DNA from: CAZUMH01 sp964621645
GTDB taxonomy: Bacteria > Zhuqueibacterota > QNDG01 > JAGLOF01
Assembly (NCBI GenBank): GCA_964621645.1
Contig: CAZUMH010000060.1
Span: 1-21,046, forward strand
DNA: 21,046 bases
Direction of reading: 5' to 3'
The translations under genes were made by a program, and so were the position numbers. Shown here piece by piece: positions 13,059 through 20,433 of the stretch (position 1 is the first letter of the stretch; each line of letters starts with the position of its first letter). The notes below the pieces were generated by a model, which was not told where the DNA came from, did not search any database, and saw only the letters and a list, made by a program, of their open reading frames with translations.

Positions 13059-14459
13059 ATGAGAGGATTATTTTTTAGACATGCCCATGGGCCGGGGAGT
13101 TATGGTGAAGTGCTGAAGATATCCATTCCTCTGATTCTCAGCACTGGTTCAATTACCCTGCAGCATTTTGTCGATCGAGTCTTTCTGGCCTGGCTTTCAC
13201 CCCAGGCCATCGCCGCAGCCATGCCTGCCGGCATACTCAATTTTACCCTGATGTCTATTTTTATCGGGGCGGCATCATATGTAGGTACCTTTACGGCTCA
13301 GTATGATGGAGCCGGTAAATCAAGAAAGATCGGATCATATCTTTGGCAGGGATTTTATTTCTCAATTCTGGCAGGACTTGTTTTATTTCCATTGTATTAC
13401 TTCTCTGATGATATTTTCAGACTGGCGGGACATCATCCGGAAGTACAACGCCTTGAGAGCGGCTATTTTCGTATCTTGGTGTTCAGCAGTCCGGCTGTTA
13501 TCGCCTCTTCCGCGGCTGCTGGCTTTTACAGCGGCAGGGGCAAGACAAGTATCATCATGATGGAGAGCTTTATTACCACCGGTGTAAATATTATCCTGGA
13601 TTATCTTCTTATTTTCGGCAAAGGTGACTTCCCAGCCCTTGGAATGAACGGAGCCGCTCTGGCTACCCTGATAGCCCAGTATTGCCGCATCGTATTTTAT
13701 CTTATCCTCATTTTCGGATCGGAAAACAGGCGGCGATACCAAACCACCGACTGGCATTTTCACTCTCGTCACTTCAGGCGTCTATTGCGTTTTGGATTAC
13801 CCAATGGAATCCATTTTTTCCTGGAAATGACGGGATTCACCATGATGATTTTCCTGGTCGGAACCTTTGGAACGAACGCTCTGGCTGCTACGAATATAAC
13901 TTTTAACATAAACCATATTTCTTTCATGCCGCTTCTCGGTCTCTCGATGGGCGTCTCAGTACTGGTGGGAAGACGGCTGGGCGAAGATAATCCCGCTCTG
14001 GCCCGTCACACAACCTGGTCGGCTTTTCATATTGGATTCGGGATGATCAGCGTTATGGCACTGACATTTCTATTCTTTCCGAAATTTTTCATCCTGCCTT
14101 ACGCAGCTCGCAGCAGCGGCTCTGATTTTAAACCGATTATGCGGATGGTGATCAACCTTCTCAAATTCGTCGCCGTTTATTCCTTCTTTGATTGCATGAA
14201 CATCATTTTTGCCGCTGCAATTAAGGGTGCCGGAGACACACGCTTTGTCATGTGGGTCTCAGTTTCGTTATCCTGGACACTCATGGTTGTGCCTTCTATT
14301 CTGGCTAGCACCGTATTTGGCGGCAATCTCTATTGGATCTGGACCTTTACCACACTTTATATCATTTCTGTCGGTGTTGTTTTTCTCAGAAGATTTCTTG
14401 GTGGAAAATGGGAGTCTATGCGGGTTATCGAAACCGTTCCGGGCAGGCAAAAAAACTGA
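13059..14459 (+). CDS. MATE family (NorM-like) multidrug/metabolite efflux transporter
   Basis: This encodes 466 residues, normal for the family, with about twelve hydrophobic segments in two halves. The N-terminal 'GSYGEVLKISIPLILSTGS', 'LQHFVDRVFLAWLSPQAIAAAMPAG' and the later 'FGLPNGIHFFLEMTGF' and 'INHISFMPLLGLSMGVSVLVG' are typical MATE segments. 'FDCMNIIFAAAIKGAGDTRFVM' is a characteristic late motif. MATE proteins export cationic drugs or metabolites through the inner membrane using a proton or sodium gradient. The ATG chosen gives the usual N-terminal length, but it has no Shine-Dalgarno, and the mRNA may be nearly leaderless. The next gene begins 37 bp downstream, so the two are likely cotranscribed. 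Substrate unknown. Confidence 0.95.
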   Translation: MRGLFFRHAHGPGSYGEVLKISIPLILSTGSITLQHFVDRVFLAWLSPQAIAAAMPAGILNFTLMSIFIGAASYVGTFTAQYDGAGKSRKIGSYLWQGFYFSILAGLVLFPLYYFSDDIFRLAGHHPEVQRLESGYFRILVFSSPAVIASSAAAGFYSGRGKTSIIMMESFITTGVNIILDYLLIFGKGDFPALGMNGAALATLIAQYCRIVFYLILIFGSENRRRYQTTDWHFHSRHFRRLLRFGLPNGIHFFLEMTGFTMMIFLVGTFGTNALAATNITFNINHISFMPLLGLSMGVSVLVGRRLGEDNPALARHTTWSAFHIGFGMISVMALTFLFFPKFFILPYAARSSGSDFKPIMRMVINLLKFVAVYSFFDCMNIIFAAAIKGAGDTRFVMWVSVSLSWTLMVVPSILASTVFGGNLYWIWTFTTLYIISVGVVFLRRFLGGKWESMRVIETVPGRQKN

Positions 14460-14483
14460 TAATCAGATACCGTCCTTGCAGAC

Positions 14484-14489
14484 AGGAGA
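14484..14489 (+). promoter_or_regulatory. Ribosome binding site that supports a TTG start for the PAP2-like gene
   Basis: AGGAGA ends seven bases before the TTG at 14497. The next ATG in frame (14533) has no such site, and the open frame upstream overlaps the MATE gene out of phase, so TTG is the preferred start. Confidence 0.65.
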
Positions 14490-14496
14490 CATCCGG

Positions 14497-15450
14497 TTGA
14501 AAAACAAAAATACCATCGACAACTATTTCTGTATGGAATGGGAAAAAAGATTCCATCCTTTGGATTATGCGATTTTAACTTACCTCATTATTCTCTCCAT
14601 ACTCATTGTAATCTTCCACAACAATCTAGCCCACTGGCAGCGCTACCTGGGAATTCACATAGTGGTTATTAGAGTCATTATTGGCATCATCCGGGCGGAA
14701 TCATATTTTTCGGGCGGTGTTCTCACCTTTCTGCGCACTTTTTACCCTCTATTGGGATATGGATTTGCCTGGAAAGAACTGGACAGCCTGTTCAATCTGA
14801 TTTTTCCTTTTTATGGAACCGAGATCATTATCAAAGGTGACATGCTTCTTTTCGGGGCCCACCCTATCATTATGGTTGAAAAGATCTTTACACCCTGGCT
14901 CACCGAAACGATGAATTTCTTCTACCTTATCTATTTTCTCTTCATCCCGGTTCCCGCACTGTGGCTCTATTTCAGCAGCCGCCGCGGAGAAACACTGGAT
15001 TTTCTTTTCTGTGTCTATTTCGCCTATTTGTCAGTCTATCTCTTCTCGATCTTTTTTCCGGTGGAAGGAGCCTGGATTGCTTTGAAAGATCTTTATACCA
15101 TGGAACCGAAAGGCGGCCTGTTTCTTCATCTTACCCAACTCGTTCAACAAAACGGTTCGGTAAGAGGCGGAGCATTTCCCAGTGTACATGTTACCGGCTG
15201 TGTTGCCGCAGCTCTCGCGACATTTAGATATAATCGCAAAATGGGTTGGGTAATGATCTTTCTCTCTCCAGGAATCATTTTATCAACCGTCTATTGTCGC
15301 TACCACCATGGTCTTGATGCACTGGGGGGGATAATCTGGGGATTGACGGCATATCTGGTGTCAAAAAGATTGCTGAAGAAGTGGATTAATTCCCGGAGAA
15401 TTGATTGTCAGGCAGCTACGGTTCCAGCAGCATTTCCGGTAACTAAGTGA
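14497..15450 (+). CDS. PAP2 superfamily (AUR1/IPC-synthase-like) membrane phosphatase or phosphotransferase
   Basis: This encodes 317 residues from a TTG start. At least six membrane segments lie at about 24-40, 52-65, 80-92, 140-158, 166-188, 230-262 and 276-288. The active site pieces are 'GGAFPSVHVTG' (S229 region, H231) and 'STVYCRYHHGLDALGG' (H270, D274). These correspond to motifs C2 and C3 of the PAP2 superfamily. The spacing ST-V-Y-x3-H-x3-D is like AUR1, the inositol phosphorylceramide synthase type (PAP2_3). A classical C1 motif (K-x6-RP) is not evident, as in that subgroup. Members hydrolyse or transfer lipid phosphate head groups on the outer face of the inner membrane. It is cotranscribed with a MATE transporter, so a joint lipid or lipid-linked product is possible. 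The substrate is inference. Confidence 0.82.
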   Translation: MKNKNTIDNYFCMEWEKRFHPLDYAILTYLIILSILIVIFHNNLAHWQRYLGIHIVVIRVIIGIIRAESYFSGGVLTFLRTFYPLLGYGFAWKELDSLFNLIFPFYGTEIIIKGDMLLFGAHPIIMVEKIFTPWLTETMNFFYLIYFLFIPVPALWLYFSSRRGETLDFLFCVYFAYLSVYLFSIFFPVEGAWIALKDLYTMEPKGGLFLHLTQLVQQNGSVRGGAFPSVHVTGCVAAALATFRYNRKMGWVMIFLSPGIILSTVYCRYHHGLDALGGIIWGLTAYLVSKRLLKKWINSRRIDCQAATVPAAFPVTK

Positions 15451-15554
15451 TGCCATAAAGCGCGTGTGCCAGAATAAATTAAGAACTTTTCGTACACAGC
15501 GGCGTATAATCTACTGCAACGGAAACTCTTTTTGGCACCTCCTTGGGTTTCCAC

Positions 15555-15592
15555 AGTCAAAAAGGAGCCGCGGTAGCTGCTCCTTTTTGACT
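15555..15592 (+). terminator. Hairpin terminator after the MATE-PAP2 operon
   Basis: A perfect 14-bp stem, 15555-15568 with 15579-15592, carries GGAGC/GCTCC at the loop side and A5/T5 runs in its outer part. The loop is 10 bases. The T-run is inside the right arm (CTCCTTTTTGACT). It lies about 105 bases past the PAP2-like stop and could function in both directions. Confidence 0.65.
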
Positions 15593-15630
15593 AGTAGATC
15601 CCCGACTAAGGAATTTTCAACAAACATCTG

Positions 15631-16377
15631 ATGAAACTCTACATCTATTCCAACCGCCCTCCGGCAGCGTGGCAGCGGGAGATAAAAAAAGCAATCCATT
15701 TACTCTCAGGGAATACTGACACGAGTGATGTTTATATCATGACCGGTTCCGGCATGACCCGCGGCACAGCCTACGTCAGGGACTGGAAACATCCCGGTTC
15801 ATTCAGGACCGGCCGCAGTGTCTGGGGCTTCACAAAACATTTCCCTCTTCCTGATGATCTTCCCAAACGCTTTAAACTGATTCGTTTGCTTATCGCACTG
15901 GACCGATCTTACCCTCGACAGGAAAGAGACATCTATTACTGGCGCTTCAGCTATACTTCTATAATCGATCATGTAGCCCTTCTCTTCGCCCATGAATTAC
16001 ACCACTTCCGGCGGCATCATCTGGGTCTTCACCCGCGCCAGGGAGAACAGGGAGCCAACCGCTGGGCTCTGGAAATGTGCAGTGAAGCCGGATATGACAT
16101 AAGAGGCGAGCGGATGAACCGCCTCAGGATAAGGAAAAAGCGGATGAAAATCCGATCCGCAATGGACCCCTACCGGATTTTTCGTCCGCTTCAGGAAGGT
16201 GATACCGTTTTTATTAGAAAAGATCCGAGCAACCAGTATTCAGACCAGTATGCTCATGTGATCCGCCCAATACGATTAAATTCAAAACGTATGGTCATAC
16301 GGACCGCAGATGGTAAAATCTGGCGCTGGCCCATGATCTGGCTTGGGCTTATCAAAGATGAAACCAGCGTCCAATAA
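15631..16377 (+). CDS. Putative gluzincin-like metalloprotease with C-terminal beta-barrel-like domain
   Basis: This encodes 248 residues without signal peptide or membrane segment, so probably cytoplasmic. The N-terminal part (1-110) contains strands and 'GTAYVRDWKHP'. A helix then carries HELHH (121-125) in 'LLFAHELHHFRRHHLG'. It is followed 14 residues later by 'GEQGANRWALE', in which E139-x-x-A-N resembles the third-ligand E-x-x-A/S-D/N helix of gluzincins. A basic stretch (about 161-175, RMNRLRIRKKRMKIR) leads to a C-terminal segment (about 186-240) with short strands, 'EGDTVFIRK...YAHVIRPI' and 'MVIRTADGKIWRWPM', like an SH3/KOW-type barrel. I do not recognise the family. The basic stretch and small barrel could bind nucleic acid. 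No clear Shine-Dalgarno precedes the ATG. It converges with the chemoreceptor operon, seven bases apart. Confidence 0.72.
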   Translation: MKLYIYSNRPPAAWQREIKKAIHLLSGNTDTSDVYIMTGSGMTRGTAYVRDWKHPGSFRTGRSVWGFTKHFPLPDDLPKRFKLIRLLIALDRSYPRQERDIYYWRFSYTSIIDHVALLFAHELHHFRRHHLGLHPRQGEQGANRWALEMCSEAGYDIRGERMNRLRIRKKRMKIRSAMDPYRIFRPLQEGDTVFIRKDPSNQYSDQYAHVIRPIRLNSKRMVIRTADGKIWRWPMIWLGLIKDETSVQ

Positions 16378-16384
16378 AGTCGTA

Positions 16385-18382
16385 CTACGCTGGAGCTGAT
16401 GCTTTTTCTTTCAGGATAAAGCGGCCCACCAGTTCCTTCAATGATTCGCTCTGACCGTCCAGCTGCTTGGCCAGGGCCGCCAGCTGCTCGGAACCATGCG
16501 CCGTCTCATTGGTCACATTGCTGATTGCCGACATGCTCTTGGAGATCTCTTCGGCTCCGTACTTCTGCTCTTCCGACCCACTGGCTATCTGCTCGATCAT
16601 CTTCATCGCCTCGGAAACCGACCTCACGATCTCCTCAAGCACCGTCTCGGTCCTCTCAGTCGCTTCCTGACCCCGCTCAACCGCTTCCTTGGACTCAGCC
16701 ATGGCGCCCGATACCTGTTCCGTGTCCCGCTTGATCTCCAGGATCGTCTCGCCGATCTCCTTCGTGGCCTGTTTGGTCCGAACCGCAAGCTTACGCACTT
16801 CCTCGGCGACAACAGCGAATCCCTTGCCGTGCTCCCCGGCATTGGAGGCTTCAATAGCCGCGTTCAGGGCCAGCAGGTTTGTCTGTACCGCGATATCGTC
16901 TATGATCCGTACTATCTCACCGATCTGAACCGTTCGCTGGGAAAGTGTTTCCACGATCTCGCCCGTCTTGTTGGAGGCCCGTACTATCTCTCCGATGGTC
17001 TTCTGGGTCTCCTGCATCACCGCACCGCCTTCGGCCGCCTTGTTATTGGCCTCCTGGGCTATCTGGGCCGTGGCTGCCGCGCTTTGGGCGTTCTGGACGA
17101 TCACCGCCGCCATTTCCTGAACGCTGCTGGCAACCTCTGAGGCCTGGGTGGACTGGGACTCTGATCCGCTGGCCAATTCCGAGGCCGTTGTACTCAGATT
17201 CCCCGTGGCTCCGCTGATTTCTTCGGCATTCTCCTTCACCTGGAAAATGATGTCATGCAGCTTCTCCAAAAACTCGTTGAACCAGTGGGCCAGTTCGCCG
17301 ATCTCATCCCGGGAAGATATCTCCAGCCGCCGTGTCAGGTCTCCCCGCCCCTGCGCGATCTCCTTCACCACATCCACCAGGCTCTTGATGGGATTCGTAA
17401 TGGAACGGGAAAGAAATACGATCGCTAAGAATAGAATAATGAGCGTTCCGACAATCACGATAACGGATACATTGACCATGGTTCTGATCGGAGCATTGAT
17501 CTCTGCTGATGAAACAGTGAGAACCATCCTCCAGTTCACTCCTTCGATAGGAGTGAAGAAGAAATAACGCTTCTCCCCTTCAAACGTCACCTCGGCCATA
17601 CCGCTCTCGCCATTTATTATTCTGGGTATCAATTCGCTCATATTTTTGTTTTTTTGCGCGTCATCGGCAAAATCCGAGATATTTTTCTTCAGAACGTAGG
17701 TAAGATCGGGATGATAGATAAACGTTCCCGTTTCATTGAGGATGAATGTGTAGCCTGTTTTGAATGCCTTCAAAGTGGATATAAAGGAATTCATATCGTC
17801 GATACTGATATCAACTCCGCCTGCCCCCAGGATCTTCCCGCTCTTGGAATGGATAAGATCCATATATGATGTAAGGATTTTACCATCTGTGATATCAGGT
17901 TCCACCATGAACATCGGTACACCGATTTGCTTCAATCGTATATACCAGGGACGTTTCCCAAACTGATAGGATGCATCCCGGGGCCGTTCAGCGGATTCAT
18001 AATACATCTGCGTTTTTTCGCTGCCGATATAGGCGTAGGTCATATAGGGATCGGTCTTTACCATCTCCTTGAAATAAGTGATAATATCGGCGTATATCGG
18101 ATCTCTCTCCTTCTTCGCATTTCGTATCCTATTGTTTTCCAGCCAGTTTATAATGAGGGGATTATGACAGAGCATCCAACCGGCACGAGCTCTTTCCTGA
18201 AGAAATCCTTCCAGGGTTTCTTTAGCTACCGCGACTTTCTCTTGAGCCTTCTCTTTATATCCATTTACCACTAAAGTTTTAACTGAAGTGAAATAGATAA
18301 TACATATCATCGAAAACATCAGCAGACAAATACCCAAAACGGAGAAAATCAGTTTATTCCTGAAACTCAACTTCTCTAGCAT
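16385..18382 (-). CDS. Methyl-accepting chemotaxis protein, dCache_1 sensor (copy 1)
   Basis: This encodes 665 residues. TM1 is at about 11-33. A periplasmic double-Cache sensor (about 40-300) includes 'SEKTQMYYES', 'YQFGKRPWYIRL' (the RxWY element of dCache_1 pockets) and 'LGAGGVDISIDD'. TM2 is at about 305-326, HAMP at about 327-378, and then the coiled-coil signalling domain with the conserved tip 'IDDIAVQTNLLALNAAIEASNAGEHGKGFAVVAEEVRKLA'. It should control a CheA kinase through CheW. Residues 323-660 are identical to those of the other receptor at 18431-20416, whereas the sensor half is only similar. It ends with five extra residues (ASAPA). GGAGGGG precedes ATG. It lies 48 bp downstream of the other receptor and is cotranscribed. 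No cheA, cheW, cheR or cheB is in the window. Confidence 0.96.
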   Translation of the reverse strand: MLEKLSFRNKLIFSVLGICLLMFSMICIIYFTSVKTLVVNGYKEKAQEKVAVAKETLEGFLQERARAGWMLCHNPLIINWLENNRIRNAKKERDPIYADIITYFKEMVKTDPYMTYAYIGSEKTQMYYESAERPRDASYQFGKRPWYIRLKQIGVPMFMVEPDITDGKILTSYMDLIHSKSGKILGAGGVDISIDDMNSFISTLKAFKTGYTFILNETGTFIYHPDLTYVLKKNISDFADDAQKNKNMSELIPRIINGESGMAEVTFEGEKRYFFFTPIEGVNWRMVLTVSSAEINAPIRTMVNVSVIVIVGTLIILFLAIVFLSRSITNPIKSLVDVVKEIAQGRGDLTRRLEISSRDEIGELAHWFNEFLEKLHDIIFQVKENAEEISGATGNLSTTASELASGSESQSTQASEVASSVQEMAAVIVQNAQSAAATAQIAQEANNKAAEGGAVMQETQKTIGEIVRASNKTGEIVETLSQRTVQIGEIVRIIDDIAVQTNLLALNAAIEASNAGEHGKGFAVVAEEVRKLAVRTKQATKEIGETILEIKRDTEQVSGAMAESKEAVERGQEATERTETVLEEIVRSVSEAMKMIEQIASGSEEQKYGAEEISKSMSAISNVTNETAHGSEQLAALAKQLDGQSESLKELVGRFILKEKASAPA
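16403..17418. repeat. 1,016-bp direct repeat, copy A (chemoreceptor output module)
   Basis: This stretch appears identical to 18434-19449 (offset 2,031). It covers the codons from the end of TM2 through HAMP and the whole signalling domain up to the shared final Lys. At the left edge the bases diverge at 16402 (c versus a at 18433) and at the right edge at 17419 (c versus t at 19450). Outside these limits the two genes differ clearly. Confidence 0.93.
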
Positions 18383-18430
18383 ATAATCCCCTCCTGCTCG
18401 ACGGAATTTTTAAAACTCAGTTATCTGTTA

Positions 18431-20416
18431 TTATTTTTCTTTCAGGATAAAGCGGCCCACCAGTTCCTTCAATGATTCGCTCTGACCGTCCAGCTGCTTG
18501 GCCAGGGCCGCCAGCTGCTCGGAACCATGCGCCGTCTCATTGGTCACATTGCTGATTGCCGACATGCTCTTGGAGATCTCTTCGGCTCCGTACTTCTGCT
18601 CTTCCGACCCACTGGCTATCTGCTCGATCATCTTCATCGCCTCGGAAACCGACCTCACGATCTCCTCAAGCACCGTCTCGGTCCTCTCAGTCGCTTCCTG
18701 ACCCCGCTCAACCGCTTCCTTGGACTCAGCCATGGCGCCCGATACCTGTTCCGTGTCCCGCTTGATCTCCAGGATCGTCTCGCCGATCTCCTTCGTGGCC
18801 TGTTTGGTCCGAACCGCAAGCTTACGCACTTCCTCGGCGACAACAGCGAATCCCTTGCCGTGCTCCCCGGCATTGGAGGCTTCAATAGCCGCGTTCAGGG
18901 CCAGCAGGTTTGTCTGTACCGCGATATCGTCTATGATCCGTACTATCTCACCGATCTGAACCGTTCGCTGGGAAAGTGTTTCCACGATCTCGCCCGTCTT
19001 GTTGGAGGCCCGTACTATCTCTCCGATGGTCTTCTGGGTCTCCTGCATCACCGCACCGCCTTCGGCCGCCTTGTTATTGGCCTCCTGGGCTATCTGGGCC
19101 GTGGCTGCCGCGCTTTGGGCGTTCTGGACGATCACCGCCGCCATTTCCTGAACGCTGCTGGCAACCTCTGAGGCCTGGGTGGACTGGGACTCTGATCCGC
19201 TGGCCAATTCCGAGGCCGTTGTACTCAGATTCCCCGTGGCTCCGCTGATTTCTTCGGCATTCTCCTTCACCTGGAAAATGATGTCATGCAGCTTCTCCAA
19301 AAACTCGTTGAACCAGTGGGCCAGTTCGCCGATCTCATCCCGGGAAGATATCTCCAGCCGCCGTGTCAGGTCTCCCCGCCCCTGCGCGATCTCCTTCACC
19401 ACATCCACCAGGCTCTTGATGGGATTCGTAATGGAACGGGAAAGAAATATAATAGCAACGACTAAAAAGGAAATGGTTGCAAGAACGATTATTAACGAAA
19501 TATTCGCCAAGGTACGGGATGGACCGTTCACCTCGCCGGTTGACACCGAGAGAATCAGGGTCCAGCCCAATGCCCTAATAGGAGTTGAGATGAAGTATCT
19601 TTTTTCTCCACCAAATACGACCCGGTCGATACCCGCTTCCTGTTTTTTAATACGTTCGAGTACCTTTCCAACATTCTGGTAGTCACCCGATGACCCTTCG
19701 AATTCGCTCAGTTTTCGTTTCAGGATAAACTGTTCATCCGGATGAACATAGAAGGTACCATCAGATCCCACCAGATAGGTTTCTCCCGATTGAAATACAT
19801 CACCCAATCCGGTTAACAATTTATTAAATTTATCAATTCTGATATCGATGCCGCCCACACCTAGCAAGGTGCCATTTTTATCATAAATTGGGTAGCGTGA
19901 ACTCACCGCCACGAATTTATCGACGTAATCCACATCCACATCGAATGTCTGCCTGCCAATATTTATGGCATTGAGATACCATTCACGGTTGCGCAGCCGG
20001 TAATCTTCCGGAAATTCCCTCTCGGTACTCTCGTAATAATTCTGAGTTTTTTCACTGGCCACTGAAACGGAATTGATTTCTCCATCCTCCTTAACCAGAA
20101 TCTTCATCCGCTCAATCAGTCTCCGGTAGACTCTGTCACTGCGAGGATCCGGAGTGCGAACCGTATTGGTCCCAAGCCAATTCTTTACTTCAGGATCATT
20201 ACATAGAGTCCAGGCAATCTGTGCCTTTTCATACAGATATCCCATCAGGGAGGTGGCCACTCCGTTTACCTTCTCTAAAGCCATTTCCTGTGTTTCTTTA
20301 ACGACAATCTTTTTGGAGACCAAGTAGTAGGTCCCGAAGATGATTGCCAACATGAGAATGTTTATTCCCAGAATGGAAATCATCATCTTCATCTGCAGCT
20401 TCAATTTTTGTAACAT
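18431..20416 (-). CDS. Methyl-accepting chemotaxis protein, dCache_1 sensor (copy 2)
   Basis: This encodes 661 residues with the same layout as the receptor at 16385-18382. TM1 is at about 11-33. The dCache sensor (about 40-300) has 'SEKTQNYYES', 'YRLRNREWYLNA' (Y-x4-R-x-W-Y, seen in amino-acid and amine binding dCache pockets) and 'LGVGGIDIRID'. TM2 is at about 304-326, followed by HAMP and signalling domain. Residues 324-661 are identical to the other receptor; the sensor halves align but are well diverged. It ends right at the identical block (LKEK, stop). AAGGAGAG sits about nine bases before ATG. It starts 17 bases after the hybrid kinase gene, so the order of transcription is kinase, this receptor, then the other receptor. 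The ligand is unknown; an amino acid-like ligand is a guess from the motif. Confidence 0.96.
   Translation of the reverse strand: MLQKLKLQMKMMISILGINILMLAIIFGTYYLVSKKIVVKETQEMALEKVNGVATSLMGYLYEKAQIAWTLCNDPEVKNWLGTNTVRTPDPRSDRVYRRLIERMKILVKEDGEINSVSVASEKTQNYYESTEREFPEDYRLRNREWYLNAINIGRQTFDVDVDYVDKFVAVSSRYPIYDKNGTLLGVGGIDIRIDKFNKLLTGLGDVFQSGETYLVGSDGTFYVHPDEQFILKRKLSEFEGSSGDYQNVGKVLERIKKQEAGIDRVVFGGEKRYFISTPIRALGWTLILSVSTGEVNGPSRTLANISLIIVLATISFLVVAIIFLSRSITNPIKSLVDVVKEIAQGRGDLTRRLEISSRDEIGELAHWFNEFLEKLHDIIFQVKENAEEISGATGNLSTTASELASGSESQSTQASEVASSVQEMAAVIVQNAQSAAATAQIAQEANNKAAEGGAVMQETQKTIGEIVRASNKTGEIVETLSQRTVQIGEIVRIIDDIAVQTNLLALNAAIEASNAGEHGKGFAVVAEEVRKLAVRTKQATKEIGETILEIKRDTEQVSGAMAESKEAVERGQEATERTETVLEEIVRSVSEAMKMIEQIASGSEEQKYGAEEISKSMSAISNVTNETAHGSEQLAALAKQLDGQSESLKELVGRFILKEK
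18434..19449. repeat. 1,016-bp direct repeat, copy B (chemoreceptor output module)
   Basis: This is the second copy of the repeat at 16403-17418, in the same orientation. Copies start 2,031 bp apart, leaving 1,015 bp of unique sequence between them: the end of one gene, the 48-bp spacer and the sensor half of the downstream receptor. Confidence 0.93.
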
Positions 20417-20433
20417 AGCGCCATCTCTCCTTT

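Noticed and set aside
14209..14496. N-terminal extension of the PAP2-like frame overlapping the MATE gene
   Set aside because: It overlaps the well-supported MATE coding sequence in another frame. The TTG at 14497 with AGGAGA in front gives a complete membrane protein.
16496..17140. Long plus-strand frame of 214 codons opposite the chemoreceptor, repeated at 18527-19171
   Set aside because: It is a shadow of the coding strand, duplicated only because the DNA is duplicated. It has no ribosome binding site or recognisable domain.
16403..19449. Idea that the 1-kb direct repeat is a mobile element
   Set aside because: It is entirely in-frame receptor coding sequence, without terminal inverted repeats, target duplications or transposase; gene duplication or conversion explains it.
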